From NCBI RefSeq assembly GCF_002926165.1, contig NZ_MAGP01000116.1, positions 1 to 64,000 on the forward strand: a DNA stretch of 64,000 nt, in the 5' to 3' direction. Source of the DNA: Micromonospora chalcea. GTDB taxonomy: Bacteria; Actinomycetota; Actinomycetes; Mycobacteriales; Micromonosporaceae. Below the pieces are notes generated by a model. The model saw only the letters and a list, made by a program, of their open reading frames with translations, did not search any database and had not been told where the DNA came from. Of this stretch, positions 27,015 through 34,578 are shown one piece after another (position 1 is the stretch's first letter; the number at the start of each line of letters is the position of its first letter). A program made the translations under genes and the position numbers.

Positions 27015-27091
27015 GAAAGTGCCTTCTTTCGCCTCCGCCGGCCTGCTGCCCAGGATGGGGCAGGTCGATGAGCACACGATAAGGGGGCGAC

Positions 27092-27889
27092 GTGGGCGTC
27101 GTGGTGGTCAGTGGCGGCACGAACGGAATGGGGCGTGCGTTCGCCCTGGGGCGGGCCGAACGTGGCGACCGTGTCCTGGTGCTCGGCCGCAGCCGTGCAC
27201 GTGGCGAAGCGATGGCCGGCGGCCTGATCGCCTTCCTTCCCGTCGACCTGTCCAGCACGGCCGAGACGCGGCAGGTCATCGAGCACATCCTCGGCGAGCA
27301 CCAGGTCGTGGACGCGTTGACGCTGTTCGCCAATGCGGTGACGCCGCGTCGCATCGAGACGGTGGAGGGACTGGAGCGTACGTTCGCGCTCTACTACGTC
27401 AGCCGCTACCTGCTCAGTTTCGGTCTGCGTCCGGCCCTGGACCGGGCGGTCGCGCCGGTGATCGTGAACGTCGCCGGTGTCGGGGTCACGAGAGGCGAGG
27501 TGCGCTGGGCCGATCCGCAGATGAGGGAGGGCTACTCGGCCGTCGCCGCCCAGTTGCAGGCCGGGCGGGCCAACGACCTGCTCGGCGTGGGCTTCGCCCA
27601 GCGGTCCGGTAGCCGCGCCCGATACGTGCTCTACCATCCCGGGTTCACCAGGAGCGGTGACCGTAGCGCGCTCCCGCTCGTGGTACGGGGGCTGCTCGCG
27701 GTGGCGGCGGCGGTCGCCGCCCGGTCCGTCGCGGACGCGGTGGCGCCGATTCACCGGTTCCTGGACGCGCCGCCGACCGCGCCGGTGACCGCCGTCGACC
27801 GGGGGAAGCAACTTCCGCCCGGTTTCCCGACCCTCGACCCTCATGACGCCGAGCGGTTGATGGACCTCACGGAGAGGCTGCTGTGGTGA
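27092..27889 (+). CDS. Short-chain dehydrogenase-like protein lacking catalytic Tyr/Lys
   Basis: 265 residues with a Rossmann start VVVSGGTNGMGRAFALG. At the position of the usual YxxxK the sequence is LQAGRANDLL (Leu155, Arg159), so both catalytic residues are replaced, and the expected catalytic serine is not clear (VNVAGVGVT). It can still bind NAD(P) but may not reduce by the normal mechanism. GTG start. Divergent from the HxlR gene. Confidence 0.8.
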   Translation: MGVVVVSGGTNGMGRAFALGRAERGDRVLVLGRSRARGEAMAGGLIAFLPVDLSSTAETRQVIEHILGEHQVVDALTLFANAVTPRRIETVEGLERTFALYYVSRYLLSFGLRPALDRAVAPVIVNVAGVGVTRGEVRWADPQMREGYSAVAAQLQAGRANDLLGVGFAQRSGSRARYVLYHPGFTRSGDRSALPLVVRGLLAVAAAVAARSVADAVAPIHRFLDAPPTAPVTAVDRGKQLPPGFPTLDPHDAERLMDLTERLLW

Positions 27890-27904
27890 GGCGCCGCGCC
27901 GACG

Positions 27905-28372
27905 CTACGGCCGGAAGTAGTCGGACATCATGCTGCTGACCCACTCCGGCTGCCGGACGTTCGTGGGGACGAACTCCACCAGCACCGGCTTCAGGTCGAT
28001 GACCGGCGTGCCGGACACCGCGTCGAGGCCCACCACCGTCAGTTCCCGGCCGTGGACCGACTCGATGCGGCAGCACGTCACGCCGATCCGGTTCGGCCGG
28101 CGGGGACCACGGCCGGCGAACACGCCCATCGGCGGCAGGTCGGCCCGGCCCCGGTAGGGGCGGGGTTCGCGGTGGTCGCCGCCGTCCGGGAACCGGTCGA
28201 AGACGAACACGACCTCCACGTGCGAGAACTCCTCCAGGCCCTGCAGGCACGCCTCGCCGAAGCGCTCGTCGACGACGATCGTGCTGCGGACGGCGCCCCA
28301 GTTGTCGCTGTGCTGGATGTCCGTCCGGTCGTTGCGGACCGTACCGATGGGGGTGATCTCGAAGCTGGGCAT
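27905..28372 (-). CDS. TrmO/TsaA-like tRNA N6-threonylcarbamoyladenosine methyltransferase
   Basis: 155 residues. IGTVRNDRTDIQHSDNWGAV, then LEEFSHVEVVFVFDRF, PPMGVFAGRGPRRPNRIGVT match the single-domain YaeB/TrmO beta-barrel family that methylates t6A37 of tRNA with S-adenosylmethionine. ATG at 28372. Convergent with the SDR gene. Function by family; some members are only TsaA-like. Confidence 0.85.
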   Translation of the reverse strand: MPSFEITPIGTVRNDRTDIQHSDNWGAVRSTIVVDERFGEACLQGLEEFSHVEVVFVFDRFPDGGDHREPRPYRGRADLPPMGVFAGRGPRRPNRIGVTCCRIESVHGRELTVVGLDAVSGTPVIDLKPVLVEFVPTNVRQPEWVSSMMSDYFRP

Positions 28373-28444
28373 GCCCGGAGAGTAGTTCCGCGCGGCTCGT
28401 CACGGGGGCCCACGAGCCGGACCACCGGCGCTAGGCTCATGATC

Positions 28445-29302
28445 ATGGACGTTCTCCGATACGCGGCGTTCACCGCCGACCCGGCCGGCGGCAACCCGGC
28501 CGGTGTCGTGCTCGACGCCACCGGGGTGGATGACGCGGAGATGCAGCAGGTGGCGGCGCAGGTAGGCTACTCCGAGACGGCGTTCCTCCTGCCCGGCGAG
28601 GGCGGGCGGTTCACGGTGCGCTACTTCAGCCCGAAGGCGGAAGTGCCGTTCTGCGGGCACGCGACGATCGCGTCCGCGGTCGCGTACGCGCAGCGGCACG
28701 GCCCCGGCGCGCTGCACCTGGACACCCGCGCCGGACTGGTCGAGGTCGCCACGAGCGCGCAGGCCGACGGCACCACCACCGCCACGCTCACCAGCGTCGC
28801 GCCGCGCACCGTACCGCTGGGCGCGGACGACCTGGCGGCGCTGCTCGCCGCGTTGCGCTGGTCGCCGGACGATCTCGACGCGACGCTGCCGCCGCGTGTC
28901 GCGTACGCCGGGGCCTGGCATCCGATCGTGGCCGCCGCGACCCGGCAGCGCCTGGCGGACCTGGACTACGACATGGCGGCGCTGAGCGCGCTCATGGCCG
29001 AGCGGGACTGGACGACGATCGACCTGGTGCATCGCGAGTCCCCGCTGGTGTTCCACGCGCGCAATCCGTTCCCGCCCGGCGGCGTGGTCGAGGATGCCGC
29101 GACCGGCGCGGCGGCCGCCGCGTTCGGCGGTTACCTGCGCGAGATGGGCCTGGTGCGGCCGCCCGCCACAGTCACCGTGCGGCAGGGCGAGGACATGGGC
29201 CGCCCGAGCCTGCTCACCGTCGGCATCCCCGCCGATCCCGGCGCCGGGATCGCGGTGACCGGCACCGCCGTGCCCATTCCACCCGCTGAGGCGGCCCGGT
29301 GA
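28445..29302 (+). CDS. PhzF-family epimerase/isomerase
   Basis: 285 residues of the PhzF fold: GGNPAGVVLDA at the start, the catalytic glutamate in GYSETAFLLP (about 43), FCGHATIASAVAYA, and VVEDAATGAAAAAFGGYL. It isomerises an unknown metabolite; no phenazine genes are nearby. ATG at 28445 (a second ATG is 6 bp earlier). GTGA overlap couples it to the methyltransferase. Confidence 0.88.
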   Translation: MDVLRYAAFTADPAGGNPAGVVLDATGVDDAEMQQVAAQVGYSETAFLLPGEGGRFTVRYFSPKAEVPFCGHATIASAVAYAQRHGPGALHLDTRAGLVEVATSAQADGTTTATLTSVAPRTVPLGADDLAALLAALRWSPDDLDATLPPRVAYAGAWHPIVAAATRQRLADLDYDMAALSALMAERDWTTIDLVHRESPLVFHARNPFPPGGVVEDAATGAAAAAFGGYLREMGLVRPPATVTVRQGEDMGRPSLLTVGIPADPGAGIAVTGTAVPIPPAEAAR

Positions 29303-29997
29303 GGCCGGACCACTACGACGGCTTCGCCGAGCGGTACGCCGCGGAGAACGAGTCCAGCCTGTTCAACGCCTACTACGAGCGGCCCGCGATGCTGGAACTC
29401 GCCGGGGACGTGCGGGGCCGCCGGATCCTCGACGCGGGCTGTGGCACCGCCCCGCTGTCCGAGGCGCTCGCCGCGCGCGGGGCCGTCGTGACCGGCTTCG
29501 ACGGCAGCCCGGCGATGGTCGAGCTGGCCCGCGAGCGGCTCGGCGGGGACGCGACGCTGCTGGTGGCCGACCTGGGCGCGCCGCTGCCGCTCGCCGACGG
29601 CGCGTTCGACGACGTGATCGTGTCGCTGGTGCTGCACTACTTGGAGGACTGGACCGCGCCGTTGGCCGAGCTGCGCCGTGTGCTGCGTCCCGGCGGCCGG
29701 CTCCTGGTGTCGGTGAACCATCCGATCGGGTACGAGGTGGCGTTCCCGGACGCCGACTACTTCGCCGTCGCGAGCTGGTCAGAGGAGTACGACTTCGACG
29801 GGCAGCGCGCCACGCTCACCTACTGGCACCGGCCGCTGCACGCGATGACGGCGGCGTTCACCGACGCGGGTTTCCGGCTCTCGGTGATCAGCGAACCGCC
29901 GTTCTCGCCCGACACGCCGCGCGAGCTGCTGCCCCCGGAACTCGACGGCCGTACGGCCTTCCTCTGCTTCATCTTCTTCGTTCTCGAAGCGCACTGA
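29299..29997 (+). CDS. SAM-dependent methyltransferase
   Basis: 232 residues, class I fold: motif I ILDAGCGTAPLSEAL (about 43-57), DGSPAMVELAR, post I, and the family DDVIVSLVLHYLEDW. The C-terminal part (PELDGRTAFLCFIFFVL) resembles small-molecule methyltransferases. GTG at 29299 overlaps the PhzF stop, so the two may act on one pathway. Substrate unknown. Confidence 0.88.
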   Translation: MRPDHYDGFAERYAAENESSLFNAYYERPAMLELAGDVRGRRILDAGCGTAPLSEALAARGAVVTGFDGSPAMVELARERLGGDATLLVADLGAPLPLADGAFDDVIVSLVLHYLEDWTAPLAELRRVLRPGGRLLVSVNHPIGYEVAFPDADYFAVASWSEEYDFDGQRATLTYWHRPLHAMTAAFTDAGFRLSVISEPPFSPDTPRELLPPELDGRTAFLCFIFFVLEAH

Positions 29998-30000
29998 ATC

Positions 30001-30034
30001 CGAGCGGCGCATAACGTCGAGCGGCGTATAACGT
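30001..30034. repeat. Tandem 17-bp repeat in a promoter region
   Basis: Two consecutive copies of CGAGCGGCGYATAACGT, the second differing at one base. The TATAAC inside could be a -10 element for the YCII gene at 30108, and the repeat could bind a dimeric regulator. No such site is seen elsewhere in the window. Confidence 0.6.
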
Positions 30035-30107
30035 CGGATCCGGGTCGGCTCGTTCGTAGGACGGGTGAGAGGCGGCCGGACCGCCGCCCGGACAAGGGAG
30101 TCATGGC

Positions 30108-30476
30108 ATGCCGCGGTACCTGATCTCGTTCAACGACGGCGCGATGGACCACATCCCCGCGGAGGAGATCCCCCAGGTGGGCAAGGACGCGCACGCGGTC
30201 ATCCAGGAGGCCGTGAACGCGGGCGTGTTCGTGTACGGCACCGGGCTCGAACGTCAGCAGGCGAGCATCGTCGGCACGGACGGGGTGGTCACCGACGGGC
30301 CGTTCCCGGAGACCAAGGAGGTCATCGGCGGGTTCGTGGTCCTCGACGTGGCCTCACGCGACGAGGCGCTGAAGTGGGCCGCCAAGATCGCCGTCTCGTG
30401 CCGCTGCGCCCAGGAGGTCCGGGAGGTCATGCCCGACCCCGAGACGGAGGCGATGCTCCGCGCGGCGGGCCGCTGA
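30108..30476 (+). CDS. YCII-related protein
   Basis: 122 residues with the YCII/DGPF pattern: MPRYLISFNDG, VVTDGPFPETKEVIGGFVVLDV (about 62-84). It has the same fold as muconolactone isomerase. A sigma-factor partner is usual for this family but none is encoded here. ATG at 30108 with AAGGGAG upstream. Confidence 0.85.
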   Translation: MPRYLISFNDGAMDHIPAEEIPQVGKDAHAVIQEAVNAGVFVYGTGLERQQASIVGTDGVVTDGPFPETKEVIGGFVVLDVASRDEALKWAAKIAVSCRCAQEVREVMPDPETEAMLRAAGR

Positions 30477-30556
30477 CCGGTCCGATGTCGACGCGACGAC
30501 GGTGGGCGGGGCACCCGGACGGAGGCCATGCCTACCATGATCGCTAGCCTCGTGCG

Positions 30557-31015
30557 GTGAAACGTGAACTCGCCGCGCTCTCCCTGCTGTTCGTCGTCTC
30601 CGCGTGTGCGCCCGCGGAACCCACGCCGTCGACGTCCGCCACCCCGTCGTCGTCCGCGTCGGCCTCGGCCGCTCCTCAGGCCGGCTCGACCGCGCCCGCG
30701 GACAAGGTCGCGGCCGGTGCGTGCAACATGGTGGCCCGGGTGGTCGAGCAGCAGGACGTCCGCTTCACCTCGAACTCGCCGATCGCCATGCGTGCCCGCA
30801 AGGCGGCCGACCCGGGCGTCCGGGACGCCGGCGAACGGCTGGCGGTGGCGGCGAAGGAATCCGGGGACATGTTCGTCCGCAACGACCCGAACGAGGACAC
30901 CGGCCCGGTCGACGCCCGTATGGCCGAGGCGCAGCGCGGGCTCCTGTCCGCGTGCACGGCGCTGTTCGGGCCGCAGCCGTGGCCGTTCGCCCCGTCGCCG
31001 ACACCGACCACCTGA
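30557..31015 (+). CDS. Small lipoprotein
   Basis: 152 residues with a signal peptide ending in the lipobox VVSAC (Cys17), then a Ser/Thr/Pro/Ala-rich spacer (about 18-45) and a helical domain ending in a proline-rich tail PWPFAPSPTPTT. Lipid-anchored, outside face of the membrane. No domain recognised. GTG at 30557. Confidence 0.75.
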   Translation: MKRELAALSLLFVVSACAPAEPTPSTSATPSSSASASAAPQAGSTAPADKVAAGACNMVARVVEQQDVRFTSNSPIAMRARKAADPGVRDAGERLAVAAKESGDMFVRNDPNEDTGPVDARMAEAQRGLLSACTALFGPQPWPFAPSPTPTT

Positions 31016-31035
31016 GCCGCGGCGCTGATGCCGGC

Positions 31036-31440
31036 TCATGCCGGGCCGGCGGCCCCGGCGATGGCGAGTGTGTGCTGATATTCGCGCCAGTGGGCCAGCT
31101 TGCCGTCCCGGGTCCGCAACACCCCGATGAACGGCGCGGACGCGGTCACCCCGGTCACCGTGTGCGTGCCGACGAGCTCGTACTCGACCACGATCACCTC
31201 GGGATCGGCGGTCTCGTGTACGACCACGCCGCGGCACTCGTCGAACCGCACCGGGAACGACGCCCGGCCCGCTCGCGTGTACTCGAGAACGGACTGCTTC
31301 CCCTCGGTGCGGGTCGGGTGGCCGGGCGCGGCGAAGGGCGTCTCGATCACCACGTCGTCGGCCAGCGAATCGGCCTCGAAGGTGGGCAGGTTCGCCAGCC
31401 ACTTGGCGCGCATGCTCTCGAAGATCTGCTGTGGTGTCAC
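31036..31440 (-). CDS. SnoaL/NTF2-like protein
   Basis: 134 residues: MRAKWLANLPTFEADSLADD, GKQSVLEYTRAGRASFP and HWREYQHTLAIAG, a one-domain NTF2 cone as in SnoaL-type hydrolase/isomerases. GTG at 31440 with GGAGG upstream. Divergent from the TetR gene at 31506; the two operators between them suggest it is a TetR target. Confidence 0.82.
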   Translation of the reverse strand: MTPQQIFESMRAKWLANLPTFEADSLADDVVIETPFAAPGHPTRTEGKQSVLEYTRAGRASFPVRFDECRGVVVHETADPEVIVVEYELVGTHTVTGVTASAPFIGVLRTRDGKLAHWREYQHTLAIAGAAGPA

Positions 31441-31457
31441 GTCGGCCTCCGCGATAA

Positions 31458-31471
31458 TGAGTCGTGACTCG
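31458..31471. promoter_or_regulatory. Putative TetR operator 1
   Basis: TGAGT-CGTG-ACTC, part of an ATAATGAGT repeat. It contains the perfect palindrome GAGTCGTGACTC-like core. It lies in the SnoaL/TetR gap, 18 bp from the SnoaL start. Confidence 0.7.
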
Positions 31472-31489
31472 ACTTGTATGACAGAATAA

Positions 31490-31503
31490 TGAGTGGAGAC
31501 TCA
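31490..31503. promoter_or_regulatory. Putative TetR operator 2
   Basis: TGAGT-GGAG-ACTCA, a perfect 5-bp inverted repeat with 4-bp spacer. It shares ATAATGAGT and GACTC with operator 1, 32 bp away (about three helical turns), and ends 2 bp before the TetR start codon, so the regulator should repress itself. Confidence 0.75.
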
Positions 31504-31505
31504 CT

Positions 31506-32042
31506 TTGGTAGAGGGTCCGCCCCTGCGCGCCGACGCGCAACGCAACCGGGCACGCATCCTGGACGCCGCCGAGGCGGTCTTCGCCGAGTTCGGCGCCCG
31601 CGCCTCCACCGAGGAGGTGGCCCGCCGGGCCGGCGTTGCCATCGGCACGGTCTTCCGTCATTTCCCCACCAAGGAGGACCTGCTCGCCGCGCTCATGAAG
31701 CGACTGCTCGCACAGCTCACCGAGGAGGCGGGACGACACGACCTCTTCGGTTTCTTCAGACGCACGGTGGCCCAGGCCGCCGCGAAGAAGACGGCAGTCG
31801 AACTGCTCGCCGGATCCGGCGTGGACATCCGGCTCCCGGATGCGGTAGGTCACCTGGAGGAGGCGATGGGCAGGCTGCTGCAACAGGCCCAGGCCGACGG
31901 AACCGTCGCCGACTCGGTACGGCTACCCGAGGTGATGGCGCTGCTCACCGGCATGTGCCAGGGCGCGCTGCACGGCGGATGGGACGAGCACCTGCAAGCC
32001 CGGACGCTGGCGGTCGTCTTCGCCGGCTTCGAGCGCGGCTGA
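31506..32042 (+). CDS. TetR-family regulator
   Basis: 178 residues. The N-terminal HTH spans about 15-60: RILDAAEAVFAEFGARASTEEVARRAGVAIGTVFRHF. The C-terminal ligand-binding domain is short. TTG start at 31506, inside the operator region. Divergent from the SnoaL gene. The ligand is unknown. Confidence 0.9.
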   Translation: MVEGPPLRADAQRNRARILDAAEAVFAEFGARASTEEVARRAGVAIGTVFRHFPTKEDLLAALMKRLLAQLTEEAGRHDLFGFFRRTVAQAAAKKTAVELLAGSGVDIRLPDAVGHLEEAMGRLLQQAQADGTVADSVRLPEVMALLTGMCQGALHGGWDEHLQARTLAVVFAGFERG

Positions 32043-32138
32043 CGGTCCGGGATCACACCGCGATAAACCGGTTGGCCCGCCCGGCGAGCGCTGTTACCTT
32101 GCCGGTGGCCGTGCCGGAGAACGAGGGAGGTGGTACCC

Positions 32139-32192
32139 GTGACCGCAGTATCGACATGGGTGCTCCCCTCGGGGGTCACGGCCGGGCGATAG
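32139..32192 (+). CDS. 17-residue ORF with strong ribosome site
   Basis: GTG at 32139 preceded by GAGGGAGG. It reads VTAVSTWVLPSGVTAGR and stops. It lies 41 bp upstream of the hydrolase gene at 32233. It may be a leader peptide, or the 5' end of a gene cut off by deletion. No similar leader is known to me. Confidence 0.35.
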   Translation: MTAVSTWVLPSGVTAGR

Positions 32193-32232
32193 GTCGTCCG
32201 GGAGCGCCGTCGCACTCCCGAAAGGCACGACC

Positions 32233-33021
32233 ATGCGCTTCACGTCCGAACAGCGCCTCGCCGACGGCGTCCGCGAACGCGAGTTCACCCTCGGCGAGAT
32301 CCCGGGCATCCTGTGGGCGCCCGCCTCCACGTCGGCGCCGGCCCCGCTGATCCTGCTCGGCCACCCCGGCGGACTGCGCCGGATGTATCCCCGCCTGGCG
32401 GCCCGGGCGCAGGGCTGCGTCGAACAGGGCTTCGCCGCCGCCACCATCGAACTGCCCGGCGGTGGCGACCGGCCCGCGTCCGCCGCCGCCGAGCAGGCCC
32501 GCGCCGACCTGCGCCGGGCACTGGCAGCCGGCGAGCGGGTCGCCGACGAGGTGGTCGACCGGCTCGTCCTGCCGCTGGTGGAGGAGGCGGTACCGGAGTG
32601 CCGGGCCGCGCTGGACGCGCTCCTCGCGCTGCCCGAGGTCGGCGGCCCGGTCGGGTACGCCGGCGGGGTGATCTCGATCGGCGTACGGCTGGCGGTGGTC
32701 GCGGCGCGCATCGTGGCCGCGCTCCTGTTCGCCGGAAGCTTCGTGCCGCGCGCCATCATCGAGGAGGCCCGGCGGGTCACCATTCCGCTGCACGTCCTGT
32801 TGCAGTGGGACGACGAGGGCAACGACCGGCGGATGGCGCTGGACCTGTTCGACGCCTTCGGCTCGTCGGAGAAGACGCTGCACGCCAACATGGGCGGGCA
32901 CACCGGCGTGCCGTGGTTCGAGGGGGACGCCGCGAACCGGTTCTTCGCCCGGCACCTGAAGGCGGGCCCGCCGGTGGCGGTCTCGGCGGATCCGGGGAAG
33001 GGGACGCCGTCCGGTCCGTAG
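32233..33021 (+). CDS. Alpha/beta-hydrolase (dienelactone-hydrolase-like)
   Basis: 262 residues. LILLGHPGGLRRMYPRL (oxyanion region about 36-52), the nucleophile region GYAGGVISIGVRL, and NMGGHTGVPWFEGDA with the catalytic histidine. The nucleophile elbow departs from GxSxG (Ile before the Ser), so activity is not certain. ATG at 32233. Upstream is a 17-residue ORF. Confidence 0.75.
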   Translation: MRFTSEQRLADGVREREFTLGEIPGILWAPASTSAPAPLILLGHPGGLRRMYPRLAARAQGCVEQGFAAATIELPGGGDRPASAAAEQARADLRRALAAGERVADEVVDRLVLPLVEEAVPECRAALDALLALPEVGGPVGYAGGVISIGVRLAVVAARIVAALLFAGSFVPRAIIEEARRVTIPLHVLLQWDDEGNDRRMALDLFDAFGSSEKTLHANMGGHTGVPWFEGDAANRFFARHLKAGPPVAVSADPGKGTPSGP

Positions 33022-33030
33022 GGTGATCGC

Positions 33031-33429
33031 ATGGCGCCCGTGACCGGACTGGACCACGTCGTCATCGCCGTGTCCGACTGGCGGGCCGCCACCGACTTCT
33101 ATCGCGACGTCGTCGGCGCCGAGGTGATCGGCGTCGGCGGCGACCGCGTCGCCTTCCGGATCGGCCCCCACCGGTTGAGCGTGCACGGGCCGGGTCTCGA
33201 CCTCGGCGGCAACGTGGCCCGGGTTCCCGTCCGTCCGGGCAACAGCGACATCTGTTTCGTCTGGGCCGGGCCGATCGAGGAGGCGGTGGCGCACCTGCGG
33301 CGGCACGACGTCGAGGTGGAGACCGGACCGGTCCGGCGGGTCGGCGCCGGTGGCACCGGGACCAGCGTCTACTTCCGCGACCCGGACGGAAGCCTGCTGG
33401 AGTTCATCTCCTACCAGGAGAGGCCGTGA
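33031..33429 (+). CDS. VOC/glyoxalase-family protein
   Basis: 132 residues, two VOC modules: GLDHVVIAVSDWRAATDFYRDVVGAEV and TGTSVYFRDPDGSLLEFISY, with His8 and Glu near the end as metal ligands. Could be a dioxygenase or resistance protein; substrate unknown. Starts 9 bp after the hydrolase gene, so likely co-transcribed. Confidence 0.87.
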   Translation: MAPVTGLDHVVIAVSDWRAATDFYRDVVGAEVIGVGGDRVAFRIGPHRLSVHGPGLDLGGNVARVPVRPGNSDICFVWAGPIEEAVAHLRRHDVEVETGPVRRVGAGGTGTSVYFRDPDGSLLEFISYQERP

Positions 33430-33433
33430 CCGG

Positions 33434-33829
33434 TCAGAGCGGTGACACCACCAGCTCGACGTGCCGGGCCTCCGTCGCGTCGTCCACGGCGAACTGCAGC
33501 AGCCAGCGGCCCGGCGCCAACTCGATCTCGTCGTTGTCGTCGGCGTCGCCGACGTAGAGCCGCCCGGACGGGACGTCCAGTGTCACCTCGTGCGGGTGCC
33601 CCGTGACGCGCTGCGACGTCACCCGGATGTCGAGGGTGACATCTGCCTCTCCCTCGTCCGCCACGGCGGCGGAGGCGACCACGACCGCGACGTGGTGCGT
33701 CGTGGCGAACACCGGCGCGTCCCCGGCGTGGAAGTCGATGTCGAAGTCGGTCTCGCAGAGGGCGTCGCTGAGGTAGACGGCACCCCAGTGGTATGGGCGG
33801 ACCCGGCGTACGCGTCGGTCGTCGGTCAC
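33434..33829 (-). CDS. Hypothetical acidic beta-rich protein
   Basis: 131 residues, no recognised family. It shows VYLSDALCETDFDIDFHAGD, several beta-strands and a strand-rich C-terminus DNDEIELAPGRWLLQFAVDD, consistent with a beta-sandwich. GTG at 33829 overlaps the stop of the VOC gene (GTGA), last in an HhH-VOC-hypothetical operon. Function unknown. Confidence 0.6.
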   Translation of the reverse strand: MTDDRRVRRVRPYHWGAVYLSDALCETDFDIDFHAGDAPVFATTHHVAVVVASAAVADEGEADVTLDIRVTSQRVTGHPHEVTLDVPSGRLYVGDADDNDEIELAPGRWLLQFAVDDATEARHVELVVSPL

Positions 33830-34206
33830 GCGAGCCCGCCGACCGGCGGCGCCCAGGTCGGGCGCGGGATCAGACAGAACGGGTGACCGGCCGGGTCGGC
33901 GTACACGTGGTCGCCCGCCAGCCGCCGCGCCCCGAGCGCGAGCACCGCCGTACCCACCGCCTCCTGGTCGTCGACCATCACGTCGAGGTGCATCTGCTGC
34001 GGCACCGCCGGATCCGGCCACGTCGGCGCAACCAGGTCGGCGACGCGCTGGAACGCCAGCCCGGACGCCGCCGTACCGGCCGACACCACGGCGAAATCGT
34101 CGTCCGCGTACGTGACCGGGTCGCCGAGGACCGCGCTCCAGAAGCGTGCCTCGGCCATCGGGTCCGGGCAGTCGACGATCAGGTGGTGGAGTCTGCCGAG
34201 CGGCAT
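33826..34206 (-). CDS. VOC/glyoxalase-family protein
   Basis: 126 residues: LHHLIVDCPDPMAEARFWSAVLGDP at the start, MHLDVMVDD and YADPAGHPFCLIPRP. Actinobacterial VOC type, metal ligands not complete. ATG at 34206 is chosen since the upstream extension has no features and overlaps the HhH gene. Confidence 0.82.
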   Translation of the reverse strand: MPLGRLHHLIVDCPDPMAEARFWSAVLGDPVTYADDDFAVVSAGTAASGLAFQRVADLVAPTWPDPAVPQQMHLDVMVDDQEAVGTAVLALGARRLAGDHVYADPAGHPFCLIPRPTWAPPVGGLA

Positions 34207-34219
34207 CGCGATCACCTCG

Positions 34220-34414
34220 TCAGCTCTGCCGCAGGTCGTGCTCGGCGAGGGCGGCCTCGACGACGCCCAGCGCCTTCGGTCCCATGCCGTGCAGGCGGGC
34301 CAGCTCCGCGCGCGGTACACCGGCGAGCCGGCGCAGCGTGGTGTAGCCGGCCGCGGTCAGCGCCCGCGTGGCCGGCGCGCTGATCTTCGGCAGGCGGTCC
34401 AGGGACGACGTCAT
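34220..34414 (-). CDS. Helix-hairpin-helix protein
   Basis: 64 residues: LDRLPKISAPATRALTAAGY and LRRLAGVPRAELARLHGMGP form two helix-hairpin-helix motifs as in the RNA polymerase alpha C-terminal domain, likely binding DNA or protein. ATG at 34414. 13 bp upstream of the VOC gene, same strand. Confidence 0.75.
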   Translation of the reverse strand: MTSSLDRLPKISAPATRALTAAGYTTLRRLAGVPRAELARLHGMGPKALGVVEAALAEHDLRQS

Positions 34415-34578
34415 CGCCCGATGCTAGACCGCCACGGTGCGGCTCGCCTGCCCGTCCTTCGGCCCGTCAGGGACGGAATGGGGGAAAGACCCGACGGGCA
34501 TCTCGGGGCGTTTCCGTATGGGACTCGGGTGGGACGCCGCTGAAGAATCGACAGGCATCCAAGACACCGGGAGGTGCC

